A stretch of 64,000 nt of DNA from Thalassotalea_E sp964620605 (GCA_964620605.1 CAZUHQ010000001.1:1-64000), one strand, 5' to 3'; counted from the first letter of the stretch, positions 8,178 through 17,510 are shown. Notes: generated by a model from the sequence alone, not told the origin. A program made the numbers and translations.

Positions 8178-9036
8178 ATGCAGTTTTATCGGCGATTAGC
8201 AGCCTTTGAGGCAATCAGTTTTGATCTGGATGATACCTTGTATCACAACTATCCGGTGATGATGGCAACGGATGCCAAAATGATCGACTATTTTCAGCGC
8301 TTATTGCCTGCTGCGTCATTTGATTATGACTATCGTTTCTGGTTTCAATATCGTCAGCAGGCATTAATGTTAGCGCCCGAGCTAAAGCATGATGTCGGTG
8401 CATTGCGCTTTAAAAGTTACCAACTTGGCTTGTTGGCTTTAGGTTATAGCGAACAACAAGCTGCGACTATCGCTCAATCGGCGCTGGATTATTTTATTAG
8501 CCAACGCAGTGATTTTTCCGTGCCGACAGATGTTCACCAACTACTAGCACAATTAAAAAAGCGCTGGCCGCTGATCGCGATCAGCAATGGCAATGTCGAT
8601 ACCCAAGCGATCGGCATAGCTCAGTACTTTAGCGCCATTTATCATGCCGGTGATGGTTTGAAACAAAAACCGGATGAGGACATGTTTCGCCGTGCCTGCC
8701 AGCAATTTAATCTGGCACCGCAGCAATTGCTGCATGTTGGTGATTGTGGCGCCACTGTATGTGCCCTTGGTGAACGCGCTTGGCTTTGACCTCATTTGGT
8801 ACGGCGTGCTGTACACCGTGACCTGCCAAATTGCCTACTTAACCCCACCCTTTGGTTACAACCTGTTCTTGATGCGCGCCATGGCACCACCGGAGNNNNN
8901 NNNNNATGACGTGCTTGGCGCAATCCGTTTTGGTTGCCAAGCCGCCTGGATCTCTACCTACGATGTCGGCAAACCGTTAAGGATATTGCCGACGTTAACA
9001 TTAAGCGATGTTACTGAATTACAAGGCTTGATATAA
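8178..9036 (+). CDS. yigB: HAD-family phosphatase YigB, split by an assembly gap
   Basis: Haloacid-dehalogenase hydrolase; E. coli YigB is an FMN phosphatase active in riboflavin metabolism. The N-terminal part (8178 to about 8753) has motif I FDLDDTLYHNY (Asp16 and Asp18), motif II ISNGN, motif III lysine in KQKPDED and the start of motif IV LLHVGD. The C-terminal part (8906-9036) resumes with DVLGAIRFGCQAAWIS and runs to the end. Between them lie about 140 bases of TRAP-transporter sequence and ten Ns, so the frame is broken on paper. Joining the two parts directly gives about 236 residues (E. coli 238) with the normal spacing GD-4 residues-DV. I regard the gene as intact in the organism and damaged only in this assembly. 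uvrD follows 41 bases later. Confidence 0.85.
8745..8895 (+). other. Stray fragment of a TRAP transporter large permease (DctM), probable misassembly
   Basis: Read in the frame of 8674, this stretch encodes APLYVPLVNALGFDLIWYGV followed by a segment with YLTPPFGYNLFLMRAMAPPE, which is the C-terminal part of a DctM-type membrane subunit of a TRAP transporter for organic acids. Nothing before or after belongs to such a gene: yigB motif IV is on its left and yigB resumes beyond the N run. Its GC looks higher than its surroundings. The left edge falls somewhere around 8745-8754, where yigB and dctM read-throughs share a few bases. Best explained as a chimeric contig end. Confidence 0.8.
8896..8905. 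other. Scaffold gap (10 Ns)
   Basis: Ten unresolved bases inside yigB. A run of exactly ten, repeated at 41884, indicates a fixed-size spacer placed by scaffolding, not a measured gap. Confidence 0.99.
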
Positions 9037-9077
9037 TCGTTTGTTATTGACAGCTATTTTCTTAGAGTTTGCCTGCT

Positions 9078-11267
9078 ATGGATGTTTCTGAACTGCTTGA
9101 TTCTTTAAACGATAAACAACGTGATGTCGTTGCTGCACCGCTGCAAAATATGCTGGTGCTGGCAGGCGCTGGCAGTGGTAAAACCCGGGTGCTAGTGCAG
9201 CGCATCGCTTGGTTGATGAAGGTCGAACACGTTTCTCCCCATAGCATTCTCGCGGTAACTTTTACCAACAAAGCGGCGGCGGAAATGCGCGCCCGGGTTG
9301 AACAGGCGGTAGGTGGTAATGTTCACGGCATGTGGATCGGCACTTTCCATGGTTTGGCACACCGGTTACTGCGGATGCATTTTCAGGAAGCGAATCTGCC
9401 ACAGGCGTTTCAGGTACTGGACTCCGACGATCAATTAAGATTAGTCAAACGTGTCGTGCGGGCGCTGAATCTGGATGAAAAGCGCTGGCCAGCGAAACAG
9501 ATGCAGTGGTATATCAATGGCAAGAAAGATGAAGGCTTGCGGCCACAGCACATAGAAACGCATTATGATCCAACCGAAGAAACTTTTGTTAAGGTTTATC
9601 AGGCGTATCAGGATGCCTGTGACCGTGCCGGTTTAGTGGATTTTGCCGAGTTATTACTGCGTGCCCATGAACTCTGGCTTAACCATCCGATTTTACTTAA
9701 ACATTACCAGCAGCGTTTTTCTCATTTATTAGTGGACGAATTTCAGGACACTAACGCCATTCAATATGCCTGGCTGACTATGCTCGGCCGCGAGCAAAGC
9801 AAGGTGATGATAGTTGGCGACGATGATCAGTCGATTTATGGCTGGCGCGGCGCGAAAATTGAGAATATTCAGCGATTTTTACAAGACTTTGATGGTGCAC
9901 AAACCATACGTCTGGAGCAAAATTATCGCTCAACCGCCAATATTCTCAATGCTGCCAATAAGTTGATCGCCAATAACAACAATCGCTTGGGCAAGGATTT
10001 GTGGACTCAGGATGACGCTGGCGAGAAAATTTCTGTTTATAGCGCGTTTAATGAAATTGATGAGGCACGTTTTATTGCCGGGCGCATTACTGACTGGCAA
10101 AGGCGGGATTTGGCATCGAGCGAAGATTCGTTAGACGATGTCGCGATTTTATATCGCAGTAATGCTCAATCGCGCTTACTGGAAGAGGCGCTATTGCAGG
10201 CGAATTTGTCTTATCGCATCTATGGCGGTCTGCGCTTTTTTGAACGCCAGGAAATTAAGGATGCGCTGGCATATTTACGACTGATCAATAACCGAGACGA
10301 TGATGCGGCGTTTGAACGTATTATTAACACTCCAACCCGAGGCATAGGCAATACCACTTTATCTCTGGTGCGAGATGCGGCGCGCAGTATGGAAGTCACC
10401 TTATGGCAGGCCTGTCAGAATATGCTGGCAAATGAGCAATTAAAAGGTCGCAGCGCCAAAGTGATCAAACAGTTTATTGAGTTGATTGAACAACTGGAAG
10501 ATGATTCCTGTAATCTGGATCTTGATCAACAAGCGAACTTTGTGATTCAGCACAGTGGCTTAAAGGCGATGTATCAGGCGGAAAAAGGTGAACGGGCTGA
10601 AGCGCGGATTGAAAACTTAAATGAATTAGTGACCGCCTGCCAGACTTTTGAAATGGATCCTGAGTTAATGGAAGAACAAAGTCAGCTAACCGCGTTTTTA
10701 ACTCATGCGGCGTTAGAGTCTGGGGAATCTCAAGCGGATGAATACGAGCCTGCGGTGCAGTTGATGACCATGCACTCGGCGAAAGGCTTGGAGTTTAAGC
10801 TGGTATTTATTGCCGGACTGGAAGAAGGCATGTTCCCGTCACAGCAGTCAGTAGAAGAAATTGGCCGTTTGGAAGAAGAACGCCGCCTGTGTTATGTCGG
10901 CATGACCCGGGCGATGGAAAAGTTGTATTTGTGCCATGCGGAAAGTCGGCGCTTATATGGCCAGGAAAAATATCACAGCCCGAGCCGCTTTTTAAAAGAA
11001 TTACCCAATGATTGTATTGATGAGATACGCTTGCAAAATCAGGTCGCGAGGCCGCAGTCTACTGGGCGCTTTGCCAATACAATTACACTGGAAACCTTTG
11101 AAAATTCCGGCTTTAAATTAGGACAAACAGTGCTACATCAAAAATTTGGTGAAGGAGTAGTGCTAAACTATGAAGGAAATGGCGCACAAAGTCGGGTGCA
11201 GGTGAATTTTGCCGACGTTGGCAGTAAATGGCTGGTGGTAGCCTATGCCAATTTGACCCCACTTTAA
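9078..11267 (+). CDS. uvrD: DNA helicase II UvrD
   Basis: Superfamily 1A 3'-5' helicase that unwinds DNA in nucleotide excision and methyl-directed mismatch repair. Visible motifs are Walker A AGAGSGKTR (about residue 30), Ia TFTNKAA, II VDEFQDT, III GDDDQSIYGWRGA, IV RLEQNYRS, V TMHSAKGLEF and VI VGMTRAMEKL. The C-terminal 50 residues form the Tudor-like domain (LGQTVLHQKFGEGVVL to WLVVAYANLTPL). The start is set at the ATG at 9078 because MDVSELLDSLNDKQR matches the family; the frame is open from a TTG three codons upstream. 729 residues, against 720 in E. coli. I found no LexA site in front of it. Confidence 0.97.
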   Translation: MDVSELLDSLNDKQRDVVAAPLQNMLVLAGAGSGKTRVLVQRIAWLMKVEHVSPHSILAVTFTNKAAAEMRARVEQAVGGNVHGMWIGTFHGLAHRLLRMHFQEANLPQAFQVLDSDDQLRLVKRVVRALNLDEKRWPAKQMQWYINGKKDEGLRPQHIETHYDPTEETFVKVYQAYQDACDRAGLVDFAELLLRAHELWLNHPILLKHYQQRFSHLLVDEFQDTNAIQYAWLTMLGREQSKVMIVGDDDQSIYGWRGAKIENIQRFLQDFDGAQTIRLEQNYRSTANILNAANKLIANNNNRLGKDLWTQDDAGEKISVYSAFNEIDEARFIAGRITDWQRRDLASSEDSLDDVAILYRSNAQSRLLEEALLQANLSYRIYGGLRFFERQEIKDALAYLRLINNRDDDAAFERIINTPTRGIGNTTLSLVRDAARSMEVTLWQACQNMLANEQLKGRSAKVIKQFIELIEQLEDDSCNLDLDQQANFVIQHSGLKAMYQAEKGERAEARIENLNELVTACQTFEMDPELMEEQSQLTAFLTHAALESGESQADEYEPAVQLMTMHSAKGLEFKLVFIAGLEEGMFPSQQSVEEIGRLEEERRLCYVGMTRAMEKLYLCHAESRRLYGQEKYHSPSRFLKELPNDCIDEIRLQNQVARPQSTGRFANTITLETFENSGFKLGQTVLHQKFGEGVVLNYEGNGAQSRVQVNFADVGSKWLVVAYANLTPL

Positions 11268-11363
11268 AGGGGTAGGCGTTAAGTGAAATTTAAACGTGCT
11301 TTGTCGGGCAAAAATAAGTAGAGTATTTCAGGCATATACCTAATGTAAGAGTTAATATTTTTG

Positions 11364-13256
11364 ATGCAATTGAAATGGTTAAGATATTGTTGCTACCTGT
11401 TGATGTTACTTATCGGCATAGTATCGAGCTTAACTTTTGCACAGCAACTGAGCAGTGAACAGATCAAGGCGGCGTATTTATTCAATTTTTTAAAGCATGT
11501 TAAATGGCCGCAAGAACAAGATAAAAAACACTTTGTCCTCGCGATCTATCAAGATGCAGCGTTTTATCGCACTATTAATCAGGCGTTAAGCACTCGCCTG
11601 GTAAAAGGCAAGCCAATATCAGTGCAACTGGTCAATAATACCGAACAGGCAAAAGCGGCAGACCTGGTATTTGTCGCAGTACAGCCTGATATGGATATTT
11701 CGCTGATTGCCACTGACTTACGGCGAACTTCAACTTTGCTGGTGACAGATAACAGCGCAGATAAACACAGCATTATGATTAATCTGCTGTTTAATGATGA
11801 GACCTCTGCTATCAGTTTTGAAGTCAATAAATCCAATATCGTTTTTGAGCAACTGGAAATGTCTGCCGAATTGCTGCTGCTAGGTGGTACTGAAATCGAT
11901 GTTGCCGAACTTTATCGGGAAACCGAGTTGGCGATGCAAACAATGCGGCAACGGGAAGTGGCGCTCAATAGCGCGTTGGCAAAGCAGCGGCAGGAATTAA
12001 CACAAAGCAGCCAGCGGCTCAGCCAGCTTAATCAGGATCTTAAGCAGAGGCAGCAAGTGGCGGATCAGCGTCAGCTTGAGTTAACGAAATTAAAGGACAG
12101 CATAGAACAGCAGCAACAAGCGTTTGCACTAAAAGAGCAGCAGTTGCAGCAGTTGGTCGGGCAATTGGCGAGTGCGAAAACCGATCTCGAGCAAAAGCAA
12201 AGTTTGGCGGAGGAAAAGGAACAAGCCAATATTCAGATGGCCAAACGCATCGAGGCGAACCGTCAAATACTGGCACAACAGCAATCGCAAATTGATTTAC
12301 AGGGGGCTCAGCTCAGCCGTAAGAACGAGGAACTGGCAGAGAGAAAGGCGCGCATTGAACAACAGAAATTTTACTTATTGGTATTGGCAGTGCTTATTTT
12401 TATTGCGTTATTTATCAGTATTTTAGTGGTGTGGTTATTTAATAAAAATAAAAAAACCACCCACCAGCTCAGTCGTACACTTCACAACTTACAGGAAATG
12501 CAGGATCAATTGATCCAGTCGGAAAAGCTGGCGTCGTTGGGTAAATTAACTGCTGGCGTCGCCCATGAAATTAATACCCCGCTCGGCATTGCCATTACTT
12601 CTTCCAGCTCGGCACTGGAAAGTACTAAGGAGATGAAGCGGGACTTTGCCGAAAATAGCCTGAAAAAATCGACGCTTGAGCGCTATTTGCAATCCATGGA
12701 ACAGGCAACCAGCTTAAATATGTCGTCCCTTGATCGGGTGATTGAACTGCTGAATAACTTTAAACAGGTCGCCGCCGATCAGGTGGTCGGGGAGATCCGG
12801 GAAATTGATATCGCTGAATATATTAATGAAGTAATGCAAACCCTGTCGGCTGAGCTAAAGCGTTACCGGGTCAAGTATACATATCATGGTGGGCAAGACA
12901 TCAAGGTGAAAACTGTGCCGGGCGCTGTCGCACAAGTGATCACTAATTTGGTGACTAATTCACTGAAACATGGTTTTGAAAACAGCGATAGCGGCAACCT
13001 CAGCATTCGAATTGCACAGCTGCCAAATGACATTGAAATTGAATATAGCGATGATGGCAAAGGCATGGATGATGAAGTGCTGAAAAACATCTTTGAACCG
13101 TTTTTTACTACTAAACGCAGCAGTGGCGGCACCGGCTTAGGGATGAACATTGTCTATAACATCATTCAGCAGAAATTGCATGGTGATATCAAGGTCAGCA
13201 GTGAGCCGATGAAAGGTGCCCGATTTGTTATCACCCTACCGCAAGTGCTTACCTAA
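11364..13256 (+). CDS. Hybrid-topology sensor histidine kinase with YfiR-like (DUF4154) sensor domain
   Basis: Domains in order: signal peptide (1-27, cleavage near FAQ), periplasmic YfiR/DUF4154 domain (about 28-165, with IKAAYLFNFLKHVKWP), a long Gln/Glu/Lys coiled coil (about 180-330), one transmembrane helix (about 336-358), a DHp helix pair with the phosphorylated His401 in GVAHEINTPLG, and an HATPase_c domain with N box LVTNSLKHG, G1 DDGKGMDDE, FEPFFTT and G2 GGTGLGMNIV. YfiR proteins elsewhere are periplasmic partners of diguanylate cyclases; here the domain is the sensor of a kinase. The start is ATG 11364, not the TTG one codon earlier. No response regulator adjoins it; signal and partner are unknown. 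An orphan receiver protein lies at 51812. Confidence 0.88.
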   Translation: MQLKWLRYCCYLLMLLIGIVSSLTFAQQLSSEQIKAAYLFNFLKHVKWPQEQDKKHFVLAIYQDAAFYRTINQALSTRLVKGKPISVQLVNNTEQAKAADLVFVAVQPDMDISLIATDLRRTSTLLVTDNSADKHSIMINLLFNDETSAISFEVNKSNIVFEQLEMSAELLLLGGTEIDVAELYRETELAMQTMRQREVALNSALAKQRQELTQSSQRLSQLNQDLKQRQQVADQRQLELTKLKDSIEQQQQAFALKEQQLQQLVGQLASAKTDLEQKQSLAEEKEQANIQMAKRIEANRQILAQQQSQIDLQGAQLSRKNEELAERKARIEQQKFYLLVLAVLIFIALFISILVVWLFNKNKKTTHQLSRTLHNLQEMQDQLIQSEKLASLGKLTAGVAHEINTPLGIAITSSSSALESTKEMKRDFAENSLKKSTLERYLQSMEQATSLNMSSLDRVIELLNNFKQVAADQVVGEIREIDIAEYINEVMQTLSAELKRYRVKYTYHGGQDIKVKTVPGAVAQVITNLVTNSLKHGFENSDSGNLSIRIAQLPNDIEIEYSDDGKGMDDEVLKNIFEPFFTTKRSSGGTGLGMNIVYNIIQQKLHGDIKVSSEPMKGARFVITLPQVLT

Positions 13257-13291
13257 GCCAGAACGACTTCCTCTGTTATTATTATCCTTAT

Positions 13292-14209
13292 TTAACTATT
13301 ACTTTTTATCAGTCGGCGTTTTTGTTGATGAGCGTTAAAGGAATCGGCGCTGTAGATCACCAGTGCAACCCAGATAAAGGCAAAAGTAGTTAGTTTCGCC
13401 AGTGCCAGCGGTTCCTGATAATAGAAAGTTGCTAAGATAAACATAATACTTGGCCCGATATATTGAAAGAAACCGACGGTAGACAGTGTCAGGCGTTTTG
13501 CCGCGGCGGTAAAACATAATAAGGGCGCTGTGGTGACGACACCGGCAAGCAGTAAAGTAAAATTCATGCCCATGCCATTATTGAACAGGTTACTGGTATC
13601 GCTACTAACAAATAAACTCCAGTAAGCGATCGCTATTGGCAGCATCAGCAGAGATTCTATTAATAAGCCGATAAATGAGTCGACATGCAGCTTTTTTCGC
13701 AATAAACCGTAAATGCCGAACGTTCCGGCCAGGGCAAGGGAAATTATTGGCAATGAGCCAAAAGAAATCAGCTGAATCAATACCCCGCTGACCGCGAGTA
13801 ATACCGCCAACAGCTGCCATTTTCTTAAACGCTCACCGAGGAAGATCACCCCGAGTGCGACACTAAACAGCGGATTAATAAAATAACCCAGGCTGGCATC
13901 CAGTAGATGGTCATTATTGACTGCCCAGATAAAGAGAAACCAGTTGGTGCCGAGAATCGTTGCCGTTATTAATAGTTTGGTCAGCAGTTTCGGCTGTTTG
14001 AGGATAGCGATAAAGGCTGGCCATTTTCGGGTGACAATCACGATAATCAATAGTAACAGCGATGACCAGACGACCCTGTGTACCATGATTTCGTCCGGGG
14101 ATACCGCAAGTAGTAGCTTAAAATAAATCGGTGCCAGACCCCACATCAAGTAGGCTGAAATGGCATTAATAACACCGGATTTAACGTCTTGTTGAGTTTG
14201 CTGAGTCAT
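13292..14209 (-). CDS. rarD: RarD, EamA/DMT-family transporter
   Basis: Ten-helix inner-membrane transporter of the drug/metabolite superfamily; the 305 residues fit the RarD branch (E. coli 296). The N-terminal SAYLMWGLAPIYFKLL, the second-helix VHRVVWSSLLLL, GTNWFLFIWAVNNDHLLDASLGYFINPL and FFQYIGPSIMFILA are family features. RarD was named for chloramphenicol sensitivity in other species; the true substrate is unknown. In E. coli rarD lies with yigI and recQ, as here, which supports orthology. It is convergent with the kinase gene, with 35 bases between. Confidence 0.93.
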   Translation of the reverse strand: MTQQTQQDVKSGVINAISAYLMWGLAPIYFKLLLAVSPDEIMVHRVVWSSLLLLIIVIVTRKWPAFIAILKQPKLLTKLLITATILGTNWFLFIWAVNNDHLLDASLGYFINPLFSVALGVIFLGERLRKWQLLAVLLAVSGVLIQLISFGSLPIISLALAGTFGIYGLLRKKLHVDSFIGLLIESLLMLPIAIAYWSLFVSSDTSNLFNNGMGMNFTLLLAGVVTTAPLLCFTAAAKRLTLSTVGFFQYIGPSIMFILATFYYQEPLALAKLTTFAFIWVALVIYSADSFNAHQQKRRLIKSNS

Positions 14210-14337
14210 GCTTGTGATGGCTTTGGAGAAAAACGCATTATAGCATTTCTTCCGGGGAGCTCAGCAAACGGCTGAACAGTTATCTGCTTTGGCTGTAAAG
14301 CCAAATGCACAGTAAGTAGCTTTGCAGTTTGGTATTA

Positions 14338-14793
14338 TTAACCAACCATATAAGTGCCGGTACCAAAGGCGATATGATCATTTTGCTCGTTGTGCAGTTC
14401 CATGCGGGCAACTGCAACTTTACTACCGCTCCTGATAATATGAGCGGTGGCGATAAATTCTCTACCTCTGCCGGGGCGGAGAAAATCAGTGCGTAAATCT
14501 ATGGTGCCTAATTTACGCAAGCTCTGGTGGATATTTTCCGGTGATAAATCGTCCAGTTGATCGATAATATTGGCGGCCGCCACTACGCCACCAGCCAAGT
14601 CTAATACTGACGCGGTAACGCCGCCGTGGAGAATTTTTTGTATCGGGTTGCCAATCAGCTTGTCATCCCAGAGAAAGCGCACTTCAGAACGCTGAGTATC
14701 AAAGTGCTTAATTTCCAGGCCAAGTAATTGGTTAAATGGCATATCATTGTTCCAAAACTGGGCAATCTGTTTAAAAAGTTGGGTTTGATCCAT
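14338..14793 (-). CDS. yigI: YigI-like hot-dog thioesterase
   Basis: 151-residue single hot-dog domain of the PaaI/YigI acyl-CoA thioesterase group. The signature is the helix segment ILHGGVTASVLDLAGGVVA followed by LGTIDLRTDFLRPGRGREFIATAHIIRSGSKVAVARMELHN split over the beta sheet; the HGG and the Asp in the long helix are the usual catalytic neighbourhood. Likely substrate is a medium- or long-chain acyl-CoA, by family only. It lies between rarD (same strand, about 130 bases downstream) and divergent recQ, the same association as in E. coli. Confidence 0.85.
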   Translation of the reverse strand: MDQTQLFKQIAQFWNNDMPFNQLLGLEIKHFDTQRSEVRFLWDDKLIGNPIQKILHGGVTASVLDLAGGVVAAANIIDQLDDLSPENIHQSLRKLGTIDLRTDFLRPGRGREFIATAHIIRSGSKVAVARMELHNEQNDHIAFGTGTYMVG

Positions 14794-14916
14794 AATTAGT
14801 CTGGTCAGATGAGTAGAGATTTAAGCATATCACCGAACCTGGCAAGAAAGAAATTTTATTACTCGCTATTAATTATCGGGTAAAATGACCCGGTTTCAAA
14901 CCAATGACCTTATATT

Positions 14917-16731
14917 TTGACAGTAGCGACACCGCAAAACTCCCAAGAAACTCTATTAGCTAACCTTAAGCATTATTTTGGCTATAGTGAATTTCGCCCT
15001 GGTCAACAGACGGTGATTGAGCAAATACTCGCCGGACGCGACAGTCTAGTGTTAATGCCAACCGGTGGCGGTAAATCCCTGTGCTATCAGTTACCGGCGA
15101 CCATGTTACCTGGCATCACCATAGTAATTTCGCCGTTAATCGCCTTGATGAAAGATCAGGTAGATGCCTTGAAACGCCAGGGCATCAAGGCGGCGTTTAT
15201 CAATTCCAGCCTGACTCAGGCAGAAATTAACCAAATTTTTCAACAACTGGCGCAGGGTGAAATTACTTTACTTTATCTCGCGCCGGAGCGCTTAACGAAT
15301 CATTATTTTATTCAGGGCTTGCAAGAACTGCCGATTAAGCTGTTTGCCATCGATGAAGCGCACTGTATTTCGCAATGGGGTCATGATTTCCGCCCCGCTT
15401 ATACCAGATTGAATAATATTAAACGGCAGTTTGCTCATGTGCCGGTTATCGCATTAACTGCAACTGCGGATGTTACTACCAGAAAAGACATTTTGCAGCA
15501 GCTGGGATTGCACGACCCTTATATTCATTTAGACAGCTTTGATCGCGCCAATATTCGCTTAACCCTGGCAGATAAGTATCAGGGCACCCAGCAAATTATC
15601 AGCTATATCAAAAAACGTCAGCAGCAATCTGGCATAGTGTATTGCAGCAGTCGCTGGCAGGTGGAGAAGCTGGCGAAAGCGCTGGCAAGTGTCGGTATTA
15701 ACGCTGCTGGCTATCATGCGGGGATGGAGAGTGAAATTCGCGATTTTGTTCAGGAAGGCTTTGCCAAAGATAATATCCAGGTGGTGGTCGCTACGGTAGC
15801 GTTTGGCCTCGGGATCAACAAGTCGAACGTGCGCTTTGTTATTCATTTTGAGCCGCCGAGAACTCTAGAGTCCTATTATCAGGAGATTGGGCGAGCCGGG
15901 CGTGATGGCTTGCCGGCAGAAGCCCTGTTTTTGTATGATGAAAACGACCTGAAACGCATCGAACAAAGAATAGAATCCGGTGAGCATGAACAACGTCGTC
16001 ACGTTGAATTACAGCGCTTTCAGGCGATCACCGGTTTTGTCGAGGCGCAAACCTGCCGCCGCCAGTTAGTGCTTAATTATTTTGCCGAGTATACCAAACA
16101 GGGTTGTGGTAACTGTGATATTTGTCTGGATCCGCCAAGCTTATTTGATGGTCTGGAAGTTGCGCAAAAAGTGCTGTCCTGTGTTTATCGCATTGAACAG
16201 CAGGGGGATGCTAATTACCTGGTTGATGTGCTGAGGGGAATATCGTCAGAGAAAATTCGCCAACAAAGTCATGATCAGGTTTCGACCTTTGGCATAGGTA
16301 AAAATAAAACCCCTGGTTATTGGCACTCCATCATCAGGCAGTTAATTCATCTTGGCTTTTTGCAACAAGATATCGCAAATCATTCCACCTTGTGTTTAAC
16401 CCAGGCGGCACACGCGATATTAAAAGGCGAACTTGCCCTGATGCTGGCATCTCCTCGCCTCCAACAGGCGAGTTACTGGCGGCAATCGGGGCAAAAGACC
16501 AGTTATGATCGTAAACTGTTTGCCAAGTTAAGGCAGTTGAGAAAAGAGTTGGCAGATGCCGAAGATATTCCGCCTTATATAGTTTTTAATGATGCGACTT
16601 TATCTGAACTAGCAAAGTACCAGCCGATTACGCACAACGAGATGCTTAATATCAGTGGTATTGGCGAGACTAAATTGCAGCGCTATGGTCAGGCATTTAT
16701 TTCACTGATCAAAGAACACAAAATGCAATAA
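14917..16731 (+). CDS. recQ: ATP-dependent DNA helicase RecQ
   Basis: Superfamily 2 3'-5' helicase used in RecF-pathway recombination and replication restart. 604 residues: motif 0 FGYSEFRPGQ, Walker A PTGGGKSLCYQ, DEAH box IDEAHCISQWGHDFRP, motif VI QEIGRAGRDG, a zinc site made by CRRQLVLNYFAEY and CGNCDIC, a winged helix, and a C-terminal HRDC domain (about 525-600, ISGIGETKLQRYG). No ATG fits; the best start is TTG at 14917 (reading MTVATPQ), which has no clear ribosome-binding site. A hairpin terminator follows the stop. Confidence 0.95.
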   Translation: MTVATPQNSQETLLANLKHYFGYSEFRPGQQTVIEQILAGRDSLVLMPTGGGKSLCYQLPATMLPGITIVISPLIALMKDQVDALKRQGIKAAFINSSLTQAEINQIFQQLAQGEITLLYLAPERLTNHYFIQGLQELPIKLFAIDEAHCISQWGHDFRPAYTRLNNIKRQFAHVPVIALTATADVTTRKDILQQLGLHDPYIHLDSFDRANIRLTLADKYQGTQQIISYIKKRQQQSGIVYCSSRWQVEKLAKALASVGINAAGYHAGMESEIRDFVQEGFAKDNIQVVVATVAFGLGINKSNVRFVIHFEPPRTLESYYQEIGRAGRDGLPAEALFLYDENDLKRIEQRIESGEHEQRRHVELQRFQAITGFVEAQTCRRQLVLNYFAEYTKQGCGNCDICLDPPSLFDGLEVAQKVLSCVYRIEQQGDANYLVDVLRGISSEKIRQQSHDQVSTFGIGKNKTPGYWHSIIRQLIHLGFLQQDIANHSTLCLTQAAHAILKGELALMLASPRLQQASYWRQSGQKTSYDRKLFAKLRQLRKELADAEDIPPYIVFNDATLSELAKYQPITHNEMLNISGIGETKLQRYGQAFISLIKEHKMQ

Positions 16732-16732
16732 A

Positions 16733-16755
16733 AAAAGGCGCACTCGGCGCCTTTT
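16733..16755. terminator. Bidirectional intrinsic terminator
   Basis: AAAAGGCGC and GCGCCTTTT form a perfect 9-bp stem with a 5-base loop. A runs on the left and T runs on the right make it work in both directions. It lies between the convergent recQ and cytochrome c genes. Confidence 0.9.
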
Positions 16756-16777
16756 CTGGTTATCAAGAAAGATAAAA

Positions 16778-17077
16778 CTACTTCAAGCTGGAAAAATATG
16801 CCGCAAGGTTAGCTATGTCTTCATCTGATAATGGCATTGCCATAGCGCCCATTACTGGGTCTTTACGTGCGCCTGATTTGAAGTCTTTTAATTGCTTGGT
16901 TAAATACACTTCTTTTTGTCCTGCCAGGTTTGGATACATAGGTACTGCAGATACACCTGTTGCACCGTGACAAGCAGCACATGTAGCAGATTTTGCTTTA
17001 CCTGCGGCAATATCACCGGCAAATGCAGGAGATGCCATCATCACTGTAGCAGCAACCGCTAAAGTAATTTTTTTCAT
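16778..17077 (-). CDS. Small periplasmic class I cytochrome c
   Basis: 99-residue precursor with signal peptide (1-20, cleaved after AFA) and one haem-binding CAACH (about residues 34-38). MGAMAMPLSDEDIANLAAYF supplies the distal methionine ligand and the C-terminal helix. It resembles single-haem c553/c5-type or half of a cytochrome c4, and would carry electrons in the periplasm to a terminal oxidase or peroxidase. No partner reductase is nearby. It stands alone on the minus strand and shares the terminator at 16733-16755 with recQ. Confidence 0.9.
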   Translation of the reverse strand: MKKITLAVAATVMMASPAFAGDIAAGKAKSATCAACHGATGVSAVPMYPNLAGQKEVYLTKQLKDFKSGARKDPVMGAMAMPLSDEDIANLAAYFSSLK

Positions 17078-17203
17078 AACTGTCTCTCTCTCTTAATATA
17101 TTTAGAATTAACGCCCAAGCTGATTATAGGCAAAAAGGTCAAAGCTGTCGTCGCTTTTTTAGTAATATAGACCAATGAAGATAATTTCTTAGGCTTAGAT
17201 CAA

Positions 17204-17509
17204 ATGACCGCTAATTTTATTATTAAATGCAACGAGTTAATTGACGCGAATATTATATTAACGTGCAATCAAAGCTGGTCGCAAGAACAGATTGCATTAC
17301 TAATCGAAAAATTTTTTGAGCAATATGCCAATTGCCAACGGATTGAAACCATTGAAGGTGCCGATCGTGTGGTGGTACGCCTGCAGTGGCGGCAATCTCA
17401 TTTTAGCCTTAATTTTGAGTGTTATTCAGAATCGATTTGGCTTGAGCCAGAAGATCAAACTGCTCAAATGAATATTGATAACTTTTATCTTGAATTGTCT
17501 GGGAATTAA
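17204..17509 (+). CDS. Small conserved protein, possibly DUF3630 family
   Basis: 101 residues, no signal peptide or membrane segment. Two alternating strand patterns (VVVRLQWRQSHFSLNFECY and SIWLEPEDQ) suggest a small alpha/beta domain. Size and pattern resemble DUF3630 proteins of marine gammaproteobacteria, but I am recalling that family from memory and cannot confirm. It ends one base before the start of the DUF523 gene, so the two are likely co-transcribed. Function unknown. Confidence 0.65.
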   Translation: MTANFIIKCNELIDANIILTCNQSWSQEQIALLIEKFFEQYANCQRIETIEGADRVVVRLQWRQSHFSLNFECYSESIWLEPEDQTAQMNIDNFYLELSGN

Positions 17510-17510
17510 C

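Noticed and set aside
8674..9036. A 120-residue transporter gene
   Set aside because: It is a mosaic of shifted yigB, a TRAP fragment, Ns and the yigB C-terminus, produced by the assembly join.
9036..9078. LexA (SOS) box before uvrD
   Set aside because: ACAG is present, but the partner half is CGTT, not CTGT, at the required distance.
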